A stretch of 64,000 nt of DNA. Source: JASHSH01 sp036490215 (lineage in GTDB: Bacteria; Pseudomonadota; Alphaproteobacteria; Rhodospirillales; Magnetospirillaceae). The stretch is taken from assembly GCA_036490215.1 (NCBI GenBank), contig DASXEH010000060.1, positions 1 to 64,000 of the forward strand. Direction: 5' to 3'. Each line of letters starts with the position of its first letter. Positions within the stretch are counted from its first letter, which is position 1. The notes under the pieces are model-generated. The model searched no databases. It was given only the letters and a program-made list of their open reading frames with translations, and was not told where the DNA came from. Shown here piece after piece: positions 56,472-64,000 of the stretch. A program made the translations under genes and the position numbers.

Positions 56472-56864
56472 ATGCCCTTCGCCATCGACCGCATCGATCA
56501 TGTCGTCCTTACGGTGAAAGACATCGACGTCACTTGCGCCTTCTATACGCGCGCTCTGGGCATGCGGGTCGAAACCTTCGGCGAGACCGCGGCCAAACGC
56601 ACGGCGTTGGTCTTCGGCCTGCAGAAATTCAACCTGCATCGGGCCGGGCATGAGTTCGAACCCAAGGCGAAAACGCCGACACCGGGTTCGGCCGATCTCT
56701 GCTTGATCACAGAGACGCCGATGGGTGATGTGATCGCGCATCTGAAGGCGTGCAATGTGGCGATCGAGGAAGGCCCGGTGCCGCGCACCGGCGCGATCGG
56801 CACGCTGCGCTCGGTTTATGTGCGCGATCCCGATCAGAACCTAATCGAGATTTCGAATTACTGA
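56472..56864 (+). CDS. VOC family protein
   Basis: 130 residues: IDRIDHVVLTVKDIDVTCAF (first metal His), LVFGLQKFNLHRAG, TPGSADLCLITE, VYVRDPDQNLIEISNY (Glu). It resembles the group annotated as glyoxalase/virulence-type dioxygenase relatives; in place of the second His strand it reads SADLCLI, so one ligand may be replaced. Substrate unknown. Confidence 0.87.
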   Translation: MPFAIDRIDHVVLTVKDIDVTCAFYTRALGMRVETFGETAAKRTALVFGLQKFNLHRAGHEFEPKAKTPTPGSADLCLITETPMGDVIAHLKACNVAIEEGPVPRTGAIGTLRSVYVRDPDQNLIEISNY

Positions 56865-56866
56865 AG

Positions 56867-57003
56867 CGTCATTCCGGACAAGCTGAGTGTCATGCATCGC
56901 ATGATGCGAAGCGCAGATCCGGAATCCAGGAGATATTCCCGCGAAGCGGCTTCCGAGCCGTTGCTCTGGACCCCGGATAACGCTGCGCGTTTCCGGGGTG
57001 ACG
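56867..57003. repeat. family D palindromic repeat, copy 3
   Basis: CGTCATTCCGGACAAGCTGA at one end and CTGCGCGTTTCCGGGGTGAC at the other, with TCCGGAATCCAGG and CTCTGGACCCCGGATAA inside. It lies between the convergent VOC and threonine aldolase genes. Confidence 0.85.
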
Positions 57004-57007
57004 GACA

Positions 57008-58036
57008 CTACCGAGCGTGCTTCTTCGCCGCGGCGACGAACTTGGTCACGTCCGCTTCCGTCGTCTGGAAGCTGGTGACCAGACGCAGGCAGGTGGCGGT
57101 CGGGCCGCCCCAGCGGTAGAAGCCGAAGCCTTCGGCCTCCAGCGTGCGGATCATCGCGTCGGGCAGGTTGACGAAAACCTCGTTGGCTTCGACCGGGTAG
57201 AGCAGGCTGAGGCCGTTGATCGCGGCGAGGCCTGCGCCCAGCTTCGAGGCCATCGCGTTGGCGTTGCGCGCGTTCTTCAGCCACAGATCGTCGGTCAGAT
57301 AGGCATCGAGCTGCGCCGAGAGATAGCGCATCTTCGAGAACAGATGCCCGGCGCGCTTGCGGCGATAGCCGAACGTGGCGGTGTGCGCCGCGCCGAAATA
57401 GATCACGGCTTCGGCGGCCATGGCGCCGTTCTTGGTCGCGCCGAAGCTCAGCACATCGATGCCCGACTTCCAGGAGAGATCGGCGGGCGAGCAGCCGAGT
57501 GCGGCGATAGCATTGGCAAAGCGTGCGCCGTCCACATGCAGGGCCAGCTTGTGGCGTTTGGCGAGTTCGGAAATCGCGCCGAGCTGTGCGGGCGTATAGA
57601 CGCCACCGGTTTCGGTCGCCTGGCTCAAGCTGATCGCCGCGGGCTGGGTGTTGTGCACGCGGCCGGCGCCGGCGATGCGCGATTCGATCTCGGCCGGGGC
57701 CAGCTTGCCATGTTCGCCGGGGATGCGGATCAGGCTGCCGCCGCCGGTATAGAACTCCGGTGCGCCGCATTCGTCATTGGCAATGTGGGCGCCCTCGTGG
57801 CAATAGATCACGCCCCAATTCGGCGTGACCGTGGCCAGCGCCAGCGAATTGGCGGCGGTGCCGGTGGCCACCGGAAACACCGTGACCTCATGCTCGAAAA
57901 TCTCGGCGATGCGCGTGTTGAGCCGCTGCGAGATCGGATCGTCGCCATAGCCCGAGGCCGTGCCGGTATTGGCGGCGGCCAAGGCCGCCATGATCGCGGG
58001 CGAAACGCCGCTGGTGTTGTCGCTGCGGAAATCCAT
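57008..58036 (-). CDS. low-specificity L-threonine aldolase
   Basis: PLP enzyme cleaving L-(allo)threonine to glycine and acetaldehyde. The start at 58036 (MDFRSDNTSGVSPAIMAALA) gives 342 residues, the normal length. HEGAHIANDECGAPEFYTGG, HVDGARFANAIAALG (PLP-ring Asp and Arg) and the PLP Lys in VLSFGATKNGAMAAEAVIYF are present. Confidence 0.93.
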   Translation of the reverse strand: MDFRSDNTSGVSPAIMAALAAANTGTASGYGDDPISQRLNTRIAEIFEHEVTVFPVATGTAANSLALATVTPNWGVIYCHEGAHIANDECGAPEFYTGGGSLIRIPGEHGKLAPAEIESRIAGAGRVHNTQPAAISLSQATETGGVYTPAQLGAISELAKRHKLALHVDGARFANAIAALGCSPADLSWKSGIDVLSFGATKNGAMAAEAVIYFGAAHTATFGYRRKRAGHLFSKMRYLSAQLDAYLTDDLWLKNARNANAMASKLGAGLAAINGLSLLYPVEANEVFVNLPDAMIRTLEAEGFGFYRWGGPTATCLRLVTSFQTTEADVTKFVAAAKKHAR

Positions 58037-58190
58037 GCCCGTTATAGAGCAGACGCCGCGCAGTTCGTCCATAGGGCACGAGTTTCCGGTGGCGCCTATA
58101 TGCGGCGCGCTCTTGATCTCGATCCGAGGCGCGTGAAAATAGGACCGGAAAGGTCCATTTCATTCGCCACCGTCCATAGGGAGTCCTGCG

Positions 58191-58787
58191 ATGATCGTTA
58201 CCCATCTTGGCAAGACGCCGCGTGTCGATCCCACCGCTTATGTCGCGCCGAATGCGGTGCTGTGCGGCGATGTCACGGTCGGTCCCGGCTGCCGCATTCT
58301 GTTCGGGGCGCAGGTGATCGCCGAGGGTGGTTCGATCGCGATCGGCCGCGAATGCATCGTCATGGAAAATGCGGTGCTGCGGTCGTCGGCGCTGCACAGC
58401 CTCAGCATCGGCAACAACTGTCTCATCGGGCCGCATGCCCATGTGGTCGGCTGTACGGTGGCCGACGAGGTCTTCATCGCCACCGGCGCGTCGGTCTTCC
58501 ATGCCGCGCGCATCGGCAAGGGCGCCGAAGTGCGCATCAACGGTATCGTCCATCTGCGCACGGTGCTTGAGCCGGGTGCGACGGTTCCCATCGGCTGGGT
58601 TGCGGTTGGCGATCCCGCACAGATTCTGCCGCCCGACCAGCATGATGCGATCTGGGAGGCACAGAAGCCGCTGAATTTTCCGCTGACGGTCTACGGCATC
58701 GAGCGCGACGAGGCCGATATGGTGAAGATCACGCGCAAGCTGGTGAGCACTTACGGCACGCATAGCGCCGATAGCGTAGAAAAGTGA
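58191..58787 (+). CDS. hexapeptide-repeat protein, gamma-carbonic-anhydrase-like
   Basis: 198 residues with a left-handed beta-helix (about 10-150): PTAYVAPNAVLCGDVTVGPG, IAIGRECIVMENAVLRSS, LIGPHAHVVGCTVADEVFIA. In true gamma-CAs the metal His set includes the NxQDGxxxH turn and an HGC turn; here these read MENAVLRSS and VGC. Carbonic anhydrase activity is therefore doubtful, and an acyltransferase or structural role is equally possible. ATG preceded by GGGAG. Confidence 0.83.
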   Translation: MIVTHLGKTPRVDPTAYVAPNAVLCGDVTVGPGCRILFGAQVIAEGGSIAIGRECIVMENAVLRSSALHSLSIGNNCLIGPHAHVVGCTVADEVFIATGASVFHAARIGKGAEVRINGIVHLRTVLEPGATVPIGWVAVGDPAQILPPDQHDAIWEAQKPLNFPLTVYGIERDEADMVKITRKLVSTYGTHSADSVEK

Positions 58788-58788
58788 T

Positions 58789-59322
58789 CTAGCGGTAGAG
58801 CGACTCGATCGTATCCTCGGGAAAGCCCATCTTGTTGTAGTGCGCTTTGCACAGCGCGATGTAGTCGTGCACGTCGAAATGGCCGACCGACTTGCCCTCA
58901 TTGTCGAGCCAGATCAGCGGGCCTTTGACGATGAAAAAGACTTTCATCGGATCTTTGTGTTCATAGGCCACCAGCGTGTGGCCTTCGCCGGGCGTCTCGT
59001 AGACGAAATCCCCCGCGGTGGCCGTCCATTCGTGTTCGAGATAGCCCCATTTGCCCGAGAGGGTGAGGGCGAACACCTCATGCGGATGGTAGTGCCGATT
59101 GACCAGTCCCGCGCCCTTGGCCATCAAGATGTCGCACCACTTGTTCTGATGCGGCGAAATCCAGAGGGGGCGTGAGAACACGGTCTCGGAGAAGGGCACA
59201 TAATAGCGTTCGTCATCGGTGGCCGCGTTGGGGATATAGGCCTCGGGCAGGGCATCGGGCTGAAACACCCGCTCGATCGGCTTCAGACTGCGCCAGAACT
59301 CGGCATTGGGCTTCTCGGGCAC
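58789..59322 (-). CDS. cupin protein, 2,4'-dihydroxyacetophenone dioxygenase-like
   Basis: 177 residues from a GTG at 59322 with GGGAGG five bases upstream. The single cupin barrel has NRHYHPHEVFALTLSGKWGY (His/His/Glu metal ligands) and GDFVYETPGEGHTLVAYEHK (second His). This pattern matches cupins related to 2,4'-dihydroxyacetophenone dioxygenase. Divergent from the SDR gene; a palindromic operator candidate lies between. Confidence 0.85.
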   Translation of the reverse strand: MPEKPNAEFWRSLKPIERVFQPDALPEAYIPNAATDDERYYVPFSETVFSRPLWISPHQNKWCDILMAKGAGLVNRHYHPHEVFALTLSGKWGYLEHEWTATAGDFVYETPGEGHTLVAYEHKDPMKVFFIVKGPLIWLDNEGKSVGHFDVHDYIALCKAHYNKMGFPEDTIESLYR

Positions 59323-59345
59323 GGCAACCTCCCATCTGGTGCGAC

Positions 59346-59376
59346 TTGATTTAGTTTGGTATACAAACGATATGCT
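59346..59376 (+). promoter_or_regulatory. promoter with palindromic operator GTTTGGTATACAAAC
   Basis: The near-perfect palindrome GTTTGGTATACAAAC (59354-59368) lies between a -35-like TTGATT (59346-59351) and a -10-like element (GATATG/TATGCT, 59369-59376). It is 32 bases upstream of the minus-strand cupin gene and 143 bases upstream of the SDR gene. It is a good candidate operator for the MarR regulator at 60306. Confidence 0.55.
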
Positions 59377-59511
59377 GATTTGAAGACGCCAGGAAGAGGG
59401 AGGTTTTCGGGCTCTTCGCATCTGCACAAGACGATGGTGGATCAAGGCTCCGCCGTTGGGCAATAAAGAAAGAACGCCGCGCTTTGAGCGCAGGCACCAG
59501 GGAGAAACAAG

Positions 59512-60267
59512 ATGGCCGCACTCGACGGGAAGGTCTGCTTCATCACCGGTGGCGCCGGCAGTATCGGCTTGGCGACCGCGAAGCTCTTCGCTGCCGAAGG
59601 TGCGAAGGTGATGATCGTCGATCGCAACGAAGCCGATCTGAAAAAGGCCGTGGCCGTTCTCGGCGAGCGCGGCGCGTCGATGGTCTGCGATGTCAGCAAA
59701 GCCGCGAGCGTGCAGGAATGTGTTGCCGCCACCGTTAAAAAGTGGGGCAAGATTGACGTGGTGTTCAGCAATGCGGGCAATTTCGGCACCATCGCGCCGA
59801 TCCAGGATTATCCCGAAGAGGTGTTTGAAGCCGTCTACGCCGTCCATGTGAAGGGCGCGTTCCTGGTCGCGAAATATGCGGTGCCGCAGATGAACGACGG
59901 CGGCAGCATCATCATCACCTCAAGCGTGGCCGGCACGCGCGGCGATCCAGGCGTCTATGCTTACATCACCGCCAAGCATGCGCAGGTGGGGCTGATGCGC
60001 TGCCTGGCCAAGGAACTCGCACCGCGCCGCATCCGCGTCAACACCGTCCATCCCGGGCCGATCGACAACGGCTTCCAGGCCAATGTCGAAGAGGGATTAT
60101 CGAAAGCCATCAATCGCGACGGCGCCGAATTCTTCAACGAAATGATTCCGCTGGGCCGGCACGGCACGCCCGACGAAATCGCCAAATCCGTATTGTATCT
60201 CGCTTCGGATCAAAGCACCTTCACCACGGGCCTGCTGCTCATGGTCGATGGCGGCATGAGCGTGTAA
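59512..60267 (+). CDS. short-chain dehydrogenase/reductase
   Basis: 251-residue classical SDR. The NAD(P) motif TGGAGSIGLATAKLF (residues 11-25) is followed by DVSKAASVQE, NAGNFG (NNAG-type), SSVAGTRGDPG, and the catalytic YAYITAKHA (Tyr, Lys). The C-terminus ends TTGLLLMVDGGMSV. Asp after the second beta strand (VMIVDRNEADL) favours NAD over NADP. It starts a plus-strand run with MarR and the ThDP enzyme. Confidence 0.93.
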   Translation: MAALDGKVCFITGGAGSIGLATAKLFAAEGAKVMIVDRNEADLKKAVAVLGERGASMVCDVSKAASVQECVAATVKKWGKIDVVFSNAGNFGTIAPIQDYPEEVFEAVYAVHVKGAFLVAKYAVPQMNDGGSIIITSSVAGTRGDPGVYAYITAKHAQVGLMRCLAKELAPRRIRVNTVHPGPIDNGFQANVEEGLSKAINRDGAEFFNEMIPLGRHGTPDEIAKSVLYLASDQSTFTTGLLLMVDGGMSV

Positions 60268-60305
60268 TCGGGGCCGCTGGTCGGACATGAACAGACGAGG
60301 CGAAG

Positions 60306-60785
60306 GTGCGCGCGACAACGAAAAAGAAGGCCGGGGACGAGGCTGTGCTGATCGGCGACGTCAAACTCGGTCTGCTCGAGAATTTCATCGGCTTCCATCT
60401 GCGGCTGGCGCAGGACGCCTCGTTCCGCGGCTTTGCACGGAATACGGGGCAGAGGAATCTTCAGCCCGGCCGGTTTGCTGCGCTGGTGGTGCTGCACAAC
60501 AACCCGGGCATCACGCTCGGCGCTCTGGGCCGCGCCATCGCGCGCGACAAATCGACCATGACGCCGCTGATCCAGGATTTGAAGCGTCGTGGGCTGATCG
60601 ATCGCAAACCGTCCGAGACCGATCGCCGCCGCGTGCATCTGACGCTGACCAAAGCGGGCGAGCAGGTGCTGAAGGATCTGACGCGCCACGCCAAGCTTCA
60701 CGACCGGATGCTGGACGAGCTGGTGGGCGGGAAGAAAGACGAGTTCATCGCGCTGTTGCGCAAGATTTACGACGCGCTGGGCTGA
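60306..60785 (+). CDS. MarR family transcriptional regulator
   Basis: 159 residues from a GTG. The winged helix shows NNPGITLGALGRAIARDKST then MTPLIQDLKRRGLIDRKPSE (recognition helix) and TDRRRVHLTLTKAGEQVL (wing). Flanking helices form the dimer. It lies between the SDR and ThDP genes, 38 bases after SDR, so it is likely the local regulator acting at 59354-59368. Confidence 0.9.
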   Translation: MRATTKKKAGDEAVLIGDVKLGLLENFIGFHLRLAQDASFRGFARNTGQRNLQPGRFAALVVLHNNPGITLGALGRAIARDKSTMTPLIQDLKRRGLIDRKPSETDRRRVHLTLTKAGEQVLKDLTRHAKLHDRMLDELVGGKKDEFIALLRKIYDALG

Positions 60786-60818
60786 ACCGGCGCCGAGACC
60801 ACTGGGAGCCTGATCGGT

Positions 60819-62534
60819 ATGTATAGCGCGAGCACCGCGTTGCTGGAGGCCCTGGGGGAAGCGGGGGTTTCGTACATTTTCGCGAATTTCGGCAGCGACC
60901 ATCCGGCGCTGGTCGAAGCGATCGCCGAAGCGCATGCGCATGGCCGCAAGATCCCGACCATCGTCACCAGCCCCTATGAAATGGTGGCGATGACCTGTGC
61001 GCAGGGCTTCGCCCAAGTATCGGGCCAGGCGCAGGCGGTGGTGGTGCATGTGGATTGCGGCACACAGTCGCTCGCCGGCGCCGTGCACAATGCCGCCCGT
61101 GGCCGCGCGCCTGTCTTCATCTTCGCCGGGCTTTCGCCCTTCACGCAGGAAGGCGAGCATCCCGGCAGCCGTAACGAGTTCATCCATTGGATTCAGGATA
61201 CACACGATCAGCGCGGCATCGTCCGCGAGTATATGAAATACGACAACGAGCTGCGCTCGGGCAAAAACGTGAAGCCGATCGTGCATCGCGCGATGCAGAT
61301 CGCGCATAGCGATCCCAAGGGCCCGGTGTATCTGGTCGGCGCGCGCGAGGTGATGGAGCAGGAAGGCGAGAAGCGCGAGACCGATATCGGCCAGTGGACG
61401 CCTGTCGCGCCGATCCCGATGCCTGCCGATGGTGTCGCGCTGCTGGTCGATGTGCTGGCCAAGGCAAAGCGGCCGCTGATCGTCACCACCTATGTCGGAC
61501 GTAAGCCCGAAGCGGTGGCCGAGCTTGCCACGTTCTGCGAGCGCCTCGGTGTCGGCCTGCTCGAATCCGTGCCGATGTCGATGAACTTTCCGCATGACAG
61601 CGTTTTCTATCAGGGCAATCACTGGAACCATCCGTTCCAGAACGAGATCCTTGCCGAAGCCGATGTGGTTCTGGTGATCGATAGCGACGTGCCCTGGATT
61701 CCCACGGTCAACAAGCCTGCGGCCGATGCGGCGATCTATCATATCGACGTCGACCCGCTGAAGGAGTCGATGCCGCTTTGGTATCTGCGCGCGCGCAAGA
61801 GCTTCCAGGCGGATGCTGCGACAGCGCTGGCGCAGATGAACGCCTATCTCGACGGGATCACGCTCGATGCCGCCGCTGTCAAGGCGCGGCGCGATCACTA
61901 CGCGGCCAAGCATCAGGCGCGGCGTGACAAGCTCGCCAAGCTCGAAGCCAAGCCGACCGACGGTGTGATCACGCCTGAATACCTCACCGCCTGCGTGCGC
62001 AAGCATATCGATGCCGACGCGATCGTGCTCAGCGAAGGCATCACCAACTATCACGTCATCTGCGATCACATCGCCAAGACCAAGCCGGGCACGTTCTTCG
62101 GCAGCGGCGGCGGCTCGCTGGGCTGGAACGGCGGTGCGGCGATCGGCGCCAAACTGGCGGCGCCCGACAAGGATGTGGTCGCGCTGTCAGGGGACGGCTG
62201 CTACATGTTCTCGATCCCGTCGACCGTGCATTGGATGGCGCGGCAATACAAAACGCCGTTCCTGCAGGTGGTCTACAACAACCGCGGGTGGAAAGCACCG
62301 AAGTTCTCGGCGCTGGCCGTGCACCCCAATGGCTATGCCAGCAAGGCCAACGAGATCGGCGTCAGCTTCGATCCGCCGCCCGACTATTCGCAGATCGCGG
62401 CCGCGGCCGGCGGCGCCTATGCGCGCGCGGTGAAGCGGGTCGAGGATGTGGACGGGGCCATTGTCGAGGCGCTGCGCGTGGTACGCGAGGAAAAGCGCTG
62501 CGCCGTGCTCGATGTGTGGCTGGAGCACCTGTAG
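60819..62534 (+). CDS. thiamine-diphosphate-dependent enzyme (acetolactate synthase/benzoylformate decarboxylase superfamily)
   Basis: 571 residues in PYR, central and PP domains. The ThDP-activating Glu is in TSPYEMVAM (about residue 54). The Mg/ThDP motif is SGDGCYMFS ... VVYNNRGW (about 450-490). The PYR domain has FANFGSDHPALVEAIAEA. The exact reaction is not visible; the family includes decarboxylases, carboligases and acetolactate synthase-like proteins. Gene neighbours (SDR, cupin, M24) suggest catabolism of an aromatic or branched keto-acid (inference). Confidence 0.87.
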   Translation: MYSASTALLEALGEAGVSYIFANFGSDHPALVEAIAEAHAHGRKIPTIVTSPYEMVAMTCAQGFAQVSGQAQAVVVHVDCGTQSLAGAVHNAARGRAPVFIFAGLSPFTQEGEHPGSRNEFIHWIQDTHDQRGIVREYMKYDNELRSGKNVKPIVHRAMQIAHSDPKGPVYLVGAREVMEQEGEKRETDIGQWTPVAPIPMPADGVALLVDVLAKAKRPLIVTTYVGRKPEAVAELATFCERLGVGLLESVPMSMNFPHDSVFYQGNHWNHPFQNEILAEADVVLVIDSDVPWIPTVNKPAADAAIYHIDVDPLKESMPLWYLRARKSFQADAATALAQMNAYLDGITLDAAAVKARRDHYAAKHQARRDKLAKLEAKPTDGVITPEYLTACVRKHIDADAIVLSEGITNYHVICDHIAKTKPGTFFGSGGGSLGWNGGAAIGAKLAAPDKDVVALSGDGCYMFSIPSTVHWMARQYKTPFLQVVYNNRGWKAPKFSALAVHPNGYASKANEIGVSFDPPPDYSQIAAAAGGAYARAVKRVEDVDGAIVEALRVVREEKRCAVLDVWLEHL

Positions 62535-62559
62535 GCCATAAAGTCCTGCGTCGTTTTTT

Positions 62560-62640
62560 GTCATGGCCGGGCTTGACCCGGCCATCCACGACTTTCTTGC
62601 GGTACCGCGTGGATGCCCGGATCAAGTCCGGGCATGACGA
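62560..62640. repeat. family B palindromic repeat, copy 4
   Basis: GTCATGGCCGGGCTTGACCC at one end and GTCCGGGCATGACGA at the other, with GGCCATCCACG and CGTGGATGCCC arms. It lies between the ThDP and M24 genes on the same strand. Confidence 0.85.
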
Positions 62641-62738
62641 CTTTTGTGTTCTTAGTGTCCGAACATACCTGGACTCTCAGATTGAGCGTCCAACGTAAAC
62701 ACGCCAAGATCGTGCCTCAAGGAAACGCGAGGGACCCA

Positions 62739-64000
62739 ATGGCCAAAGACAAGCGCGAACCTGTCGTCGTCCGCCCCGAAGATATCGATCCGCATCACGA
62801 TTGGAGCCGGCCGATCATGGCGCTGGGCCAGATGGCGGTCGATTTCGAGCAGCGCGTCGATTTCCGCCGCCTGCACAAGTACCGTCTCGGCCGTACGCGC
62901 ATCGCGCTCGCGCAATCGGGCCTCGGCGCGATCCTGACCTTCGATCAGCACAACATCCGCTATATCTCGTCGACCGTGATCGGCGAATGGGCGCGCGACA
63001 AATTGACGCGCTATTGCCTGCTCACCGGCAATGGCGATCCCTATGTCTGGGATTTCGGCTCGGCCGCCAAGCATCACCGGCTCTACGCGCCCTGGCTGCA
63101 TCACGATCATTGCCGCGCCGGTCTGCTGGGTCTGCGTGGCGCGATCCACCCCAATGTCGGCCTGTTCCGCAGGGCCGCCGAAGAGATCAAATCGATCCTG
63201 GTGGAAGAGGGCGTGGCCGACATGCCGATCGGCGTCGATCTGGTCGAACCGCCGATGCTGTTCGAGCTGCAGCGCGTCGGCCTCGATGTGCGCGACGGCC
63301 AGCAGATGATGCTCGATGCGCGCGAGATCAAAAGCCAGGACGAGCTGATGTTGCTCAACACCTCGGCGGCAATGGTTGACGGCACCTATTGGAAAATCGC
63401 CGAGGCGTTGAAGCCGGGCGTGCGAGAAAGCCAGATCGTCGCGCTGGCCAATCACGATCTCTACGAAAAAGGATCGGACTGCGTTGAAGCGATCAACGCG
63501 ATTTCGGGCGAACGCTGTTCGCCCCATCCGCACAACTTCACCGACCGCCTGCTGCGTCCCGGCGATCAGGCGTTCTTCGACATCATCCAGTCCTATATGG
63601 GCTATCGCACCTGCTACTACCGCACCTTTGCCGTCGGTCGGGCGACGGTGTCGCAGAAGGATGCGTACAAGCGTGCCCGCGAATGGATCGATACGGCGAT
63701 CGCCATGATCAAGCCCGGCGTGCGTTCCGATCATGTCGCCGAATCCTGGCCGAAGGCCGAAGAGATCGGTTTCAATGGCGAGATGGATGCGTTCGGCCTC
63801 GAATTCGCCCACGGGCTGGGGCTGGGACTGCACGAGCGCCCGATCATCAGCCGGCTCAATTCCTTCACCGAGCCGACCGAGATCAAGACCGGCATGGTCT
63901 TCGCGCTCGAGACCTATTGCCCGGCATCGGACGGCATCTCGGCGGCGCGCATCGAAGAGGAAGTCGTGGTCACCGACACCGGCTGCAAGGTGATCACGCT
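62739..64000 (+). CDS. M24 (creatinase/aminopeptidase-type) family protein, 3' end beyond the window
   Basis: At least 420 residues from the ATG at 62739 (MAKDKREPVVVRPEDIDPHH), with GAGGG upstream. The creatinase-N-like domain (about 40-190) precedes a pita-bread fold. Metal-site segments: FFDIIQSYMGYRTCYYRTF (Asp281, with Cys292 where the second Asp should be), EFAHGLGLGLHERPII (His), MVFALETYCPA (Glu) and ARIEEEVVV (Glu). It may be a peptidase, an amidohydrolase-like enzyme or a DddP-like lyase; the odd ligand prevents a firm call. Confidence 0.85.
   Translation, partial: MAKDKREPVVVRPEDIDPHHDWSRPIMALGQMAVDFEQRVDFRRLHKYRLGRTRIALAQSGLGAILTFDQHNIRYISSTVIGEWARDKLTRYCLLTGNGDPYVWDFGSAAKHHRLYAPWLHHDHCRAGLLGLRGAIHPNVGLFRRAAEEIKSILVEEGVADMPIGVDLVEPPMLFELQRVGLDVRDGQQMMLDAREIKSQDELMLLNTSAAMVDGTYWKIAEALKPGVRESQIVALANHDLYEKGSDCVEAINAISGERCSPHPHNFTDRLLRPGDQAFFDIIQSYMGYRTCYYRTFAVGRATVSQKDAYKRAREWIDTAIAMIKPGVRSDHVAESWPKAEEIGFNGEMDAFGLEFAHGLGLGLHERPIISRLNSFTEPTEIKTGMVFALETYCPASDGISAARIEEEVVVTDTGCKVIT

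Noticed and set aside
1..64000. tRNA genes, insertion sequences or prophage
   Set aside because: No cloverleaf-type T-loop consensus, no transposase, integrase or phage structural protein was seen on either strand.

Overview
The window is a GC-rich alphaproteobacterial chromosome segment, most like the Rhodospirillales. Three conserved blocks support this: rpsB-tsf-pyrH-frr-uppS-cdsA-dxr-rseP-bamA-skp-lpxD-fabZ-lpxA-lpxI-lpxB, gltA-gltX-comEC-lexA-moaC-trpCDG, and recG/sdhE-mfd. LpxI in place of LpxH, a GTTC-N7-GTTC LexA box, and alphaproteobacterial ComEC, SdhE and redox-linked cyclase genes fit the same assignment. The assignment comes from gene order and protein families only. No tRNA, rRNA, CRISPR array, transposase or prophage gene was seen.

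Layout. 1-14.6 kb: one long plus-strand run for translation (S2, EF-Ts, RRF), UMP kinase, isoprenoid and phospholipid precursors, outer-membrane assembly (RseP, BamA, Skp) and lipid A synthesis. 14.7-26.0 kb: glyoxalase I, then mostly minus-strand gltA, gltX, a small membrane protein, a hydrolase, lexA, moaC and trpCDG, with comEC on the plus strand. 26-30.7 kb: small accessory genes (two unknowns, VOC protein, response regulator, NUDIX, DUF302, hotdog thioesterase, stand-alone cNMP-binding protein). 30.8-37.2 kb: recG, sdhE and mfd; mfd carries an in-frame palindromic repeat. 37.3-41.0 kb: SPINDLY/OGT-like glycosyltransferase, methyltransferase, TPR protein. 41.0-41.3 kb: an AT-rich gap with DnaA boxes, GANTC sites and a perfect palindrome. 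41.3-47.2 kb: unknown protein, CDP-diacylglycerol pyrophosphatase, GNAT, KTSC, NIPSNAP, a Tyr-rich lipoprotein, PPK2, an AraC remnant lacking its DNA-binding domain, and an Fsr-type MFS pump. 47.3-49.9 kb: a TIR-like protein beside a ferredoxin-linked membrane class III cyclase. 50.0-53.1 kb: a four-gene ECF sigma module ending in an EF-hand, Asn/Ser/Thr/Asp-rich protein. 53.2-58.8 kb: thioesterase, aldo/keto reductase, DsbA-like, MOSC, VOC, threonine aldolase, hexapeptide protein. 58.8-64.0 kb: a probable catabolic cluster (cupin; SDR, MarR, ThDP enzyme, M24 peptidase-like protein cut by the window end).

The gaps are dotted with short palindromic repeats of at least five families (A: 3 copies, B: 4, C: 2, D: 3, E: 1). 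A sixth palindrome (F) sits inside mfd.

The points most worth a second look are: the repeat inside mfd; the cyclase/TIR-like pair, which superficially resembles Pycsar but whose TIR-like domain has lost its usual active-site residues; the AraC gene with an internal deletion beside its pump; the DnaA-box/GANTC gap; the ECF-sensor-EF-hand module; and the M24 protein with a substituted metal ligand. None of these is shown to be a new system by sequence reading alone.
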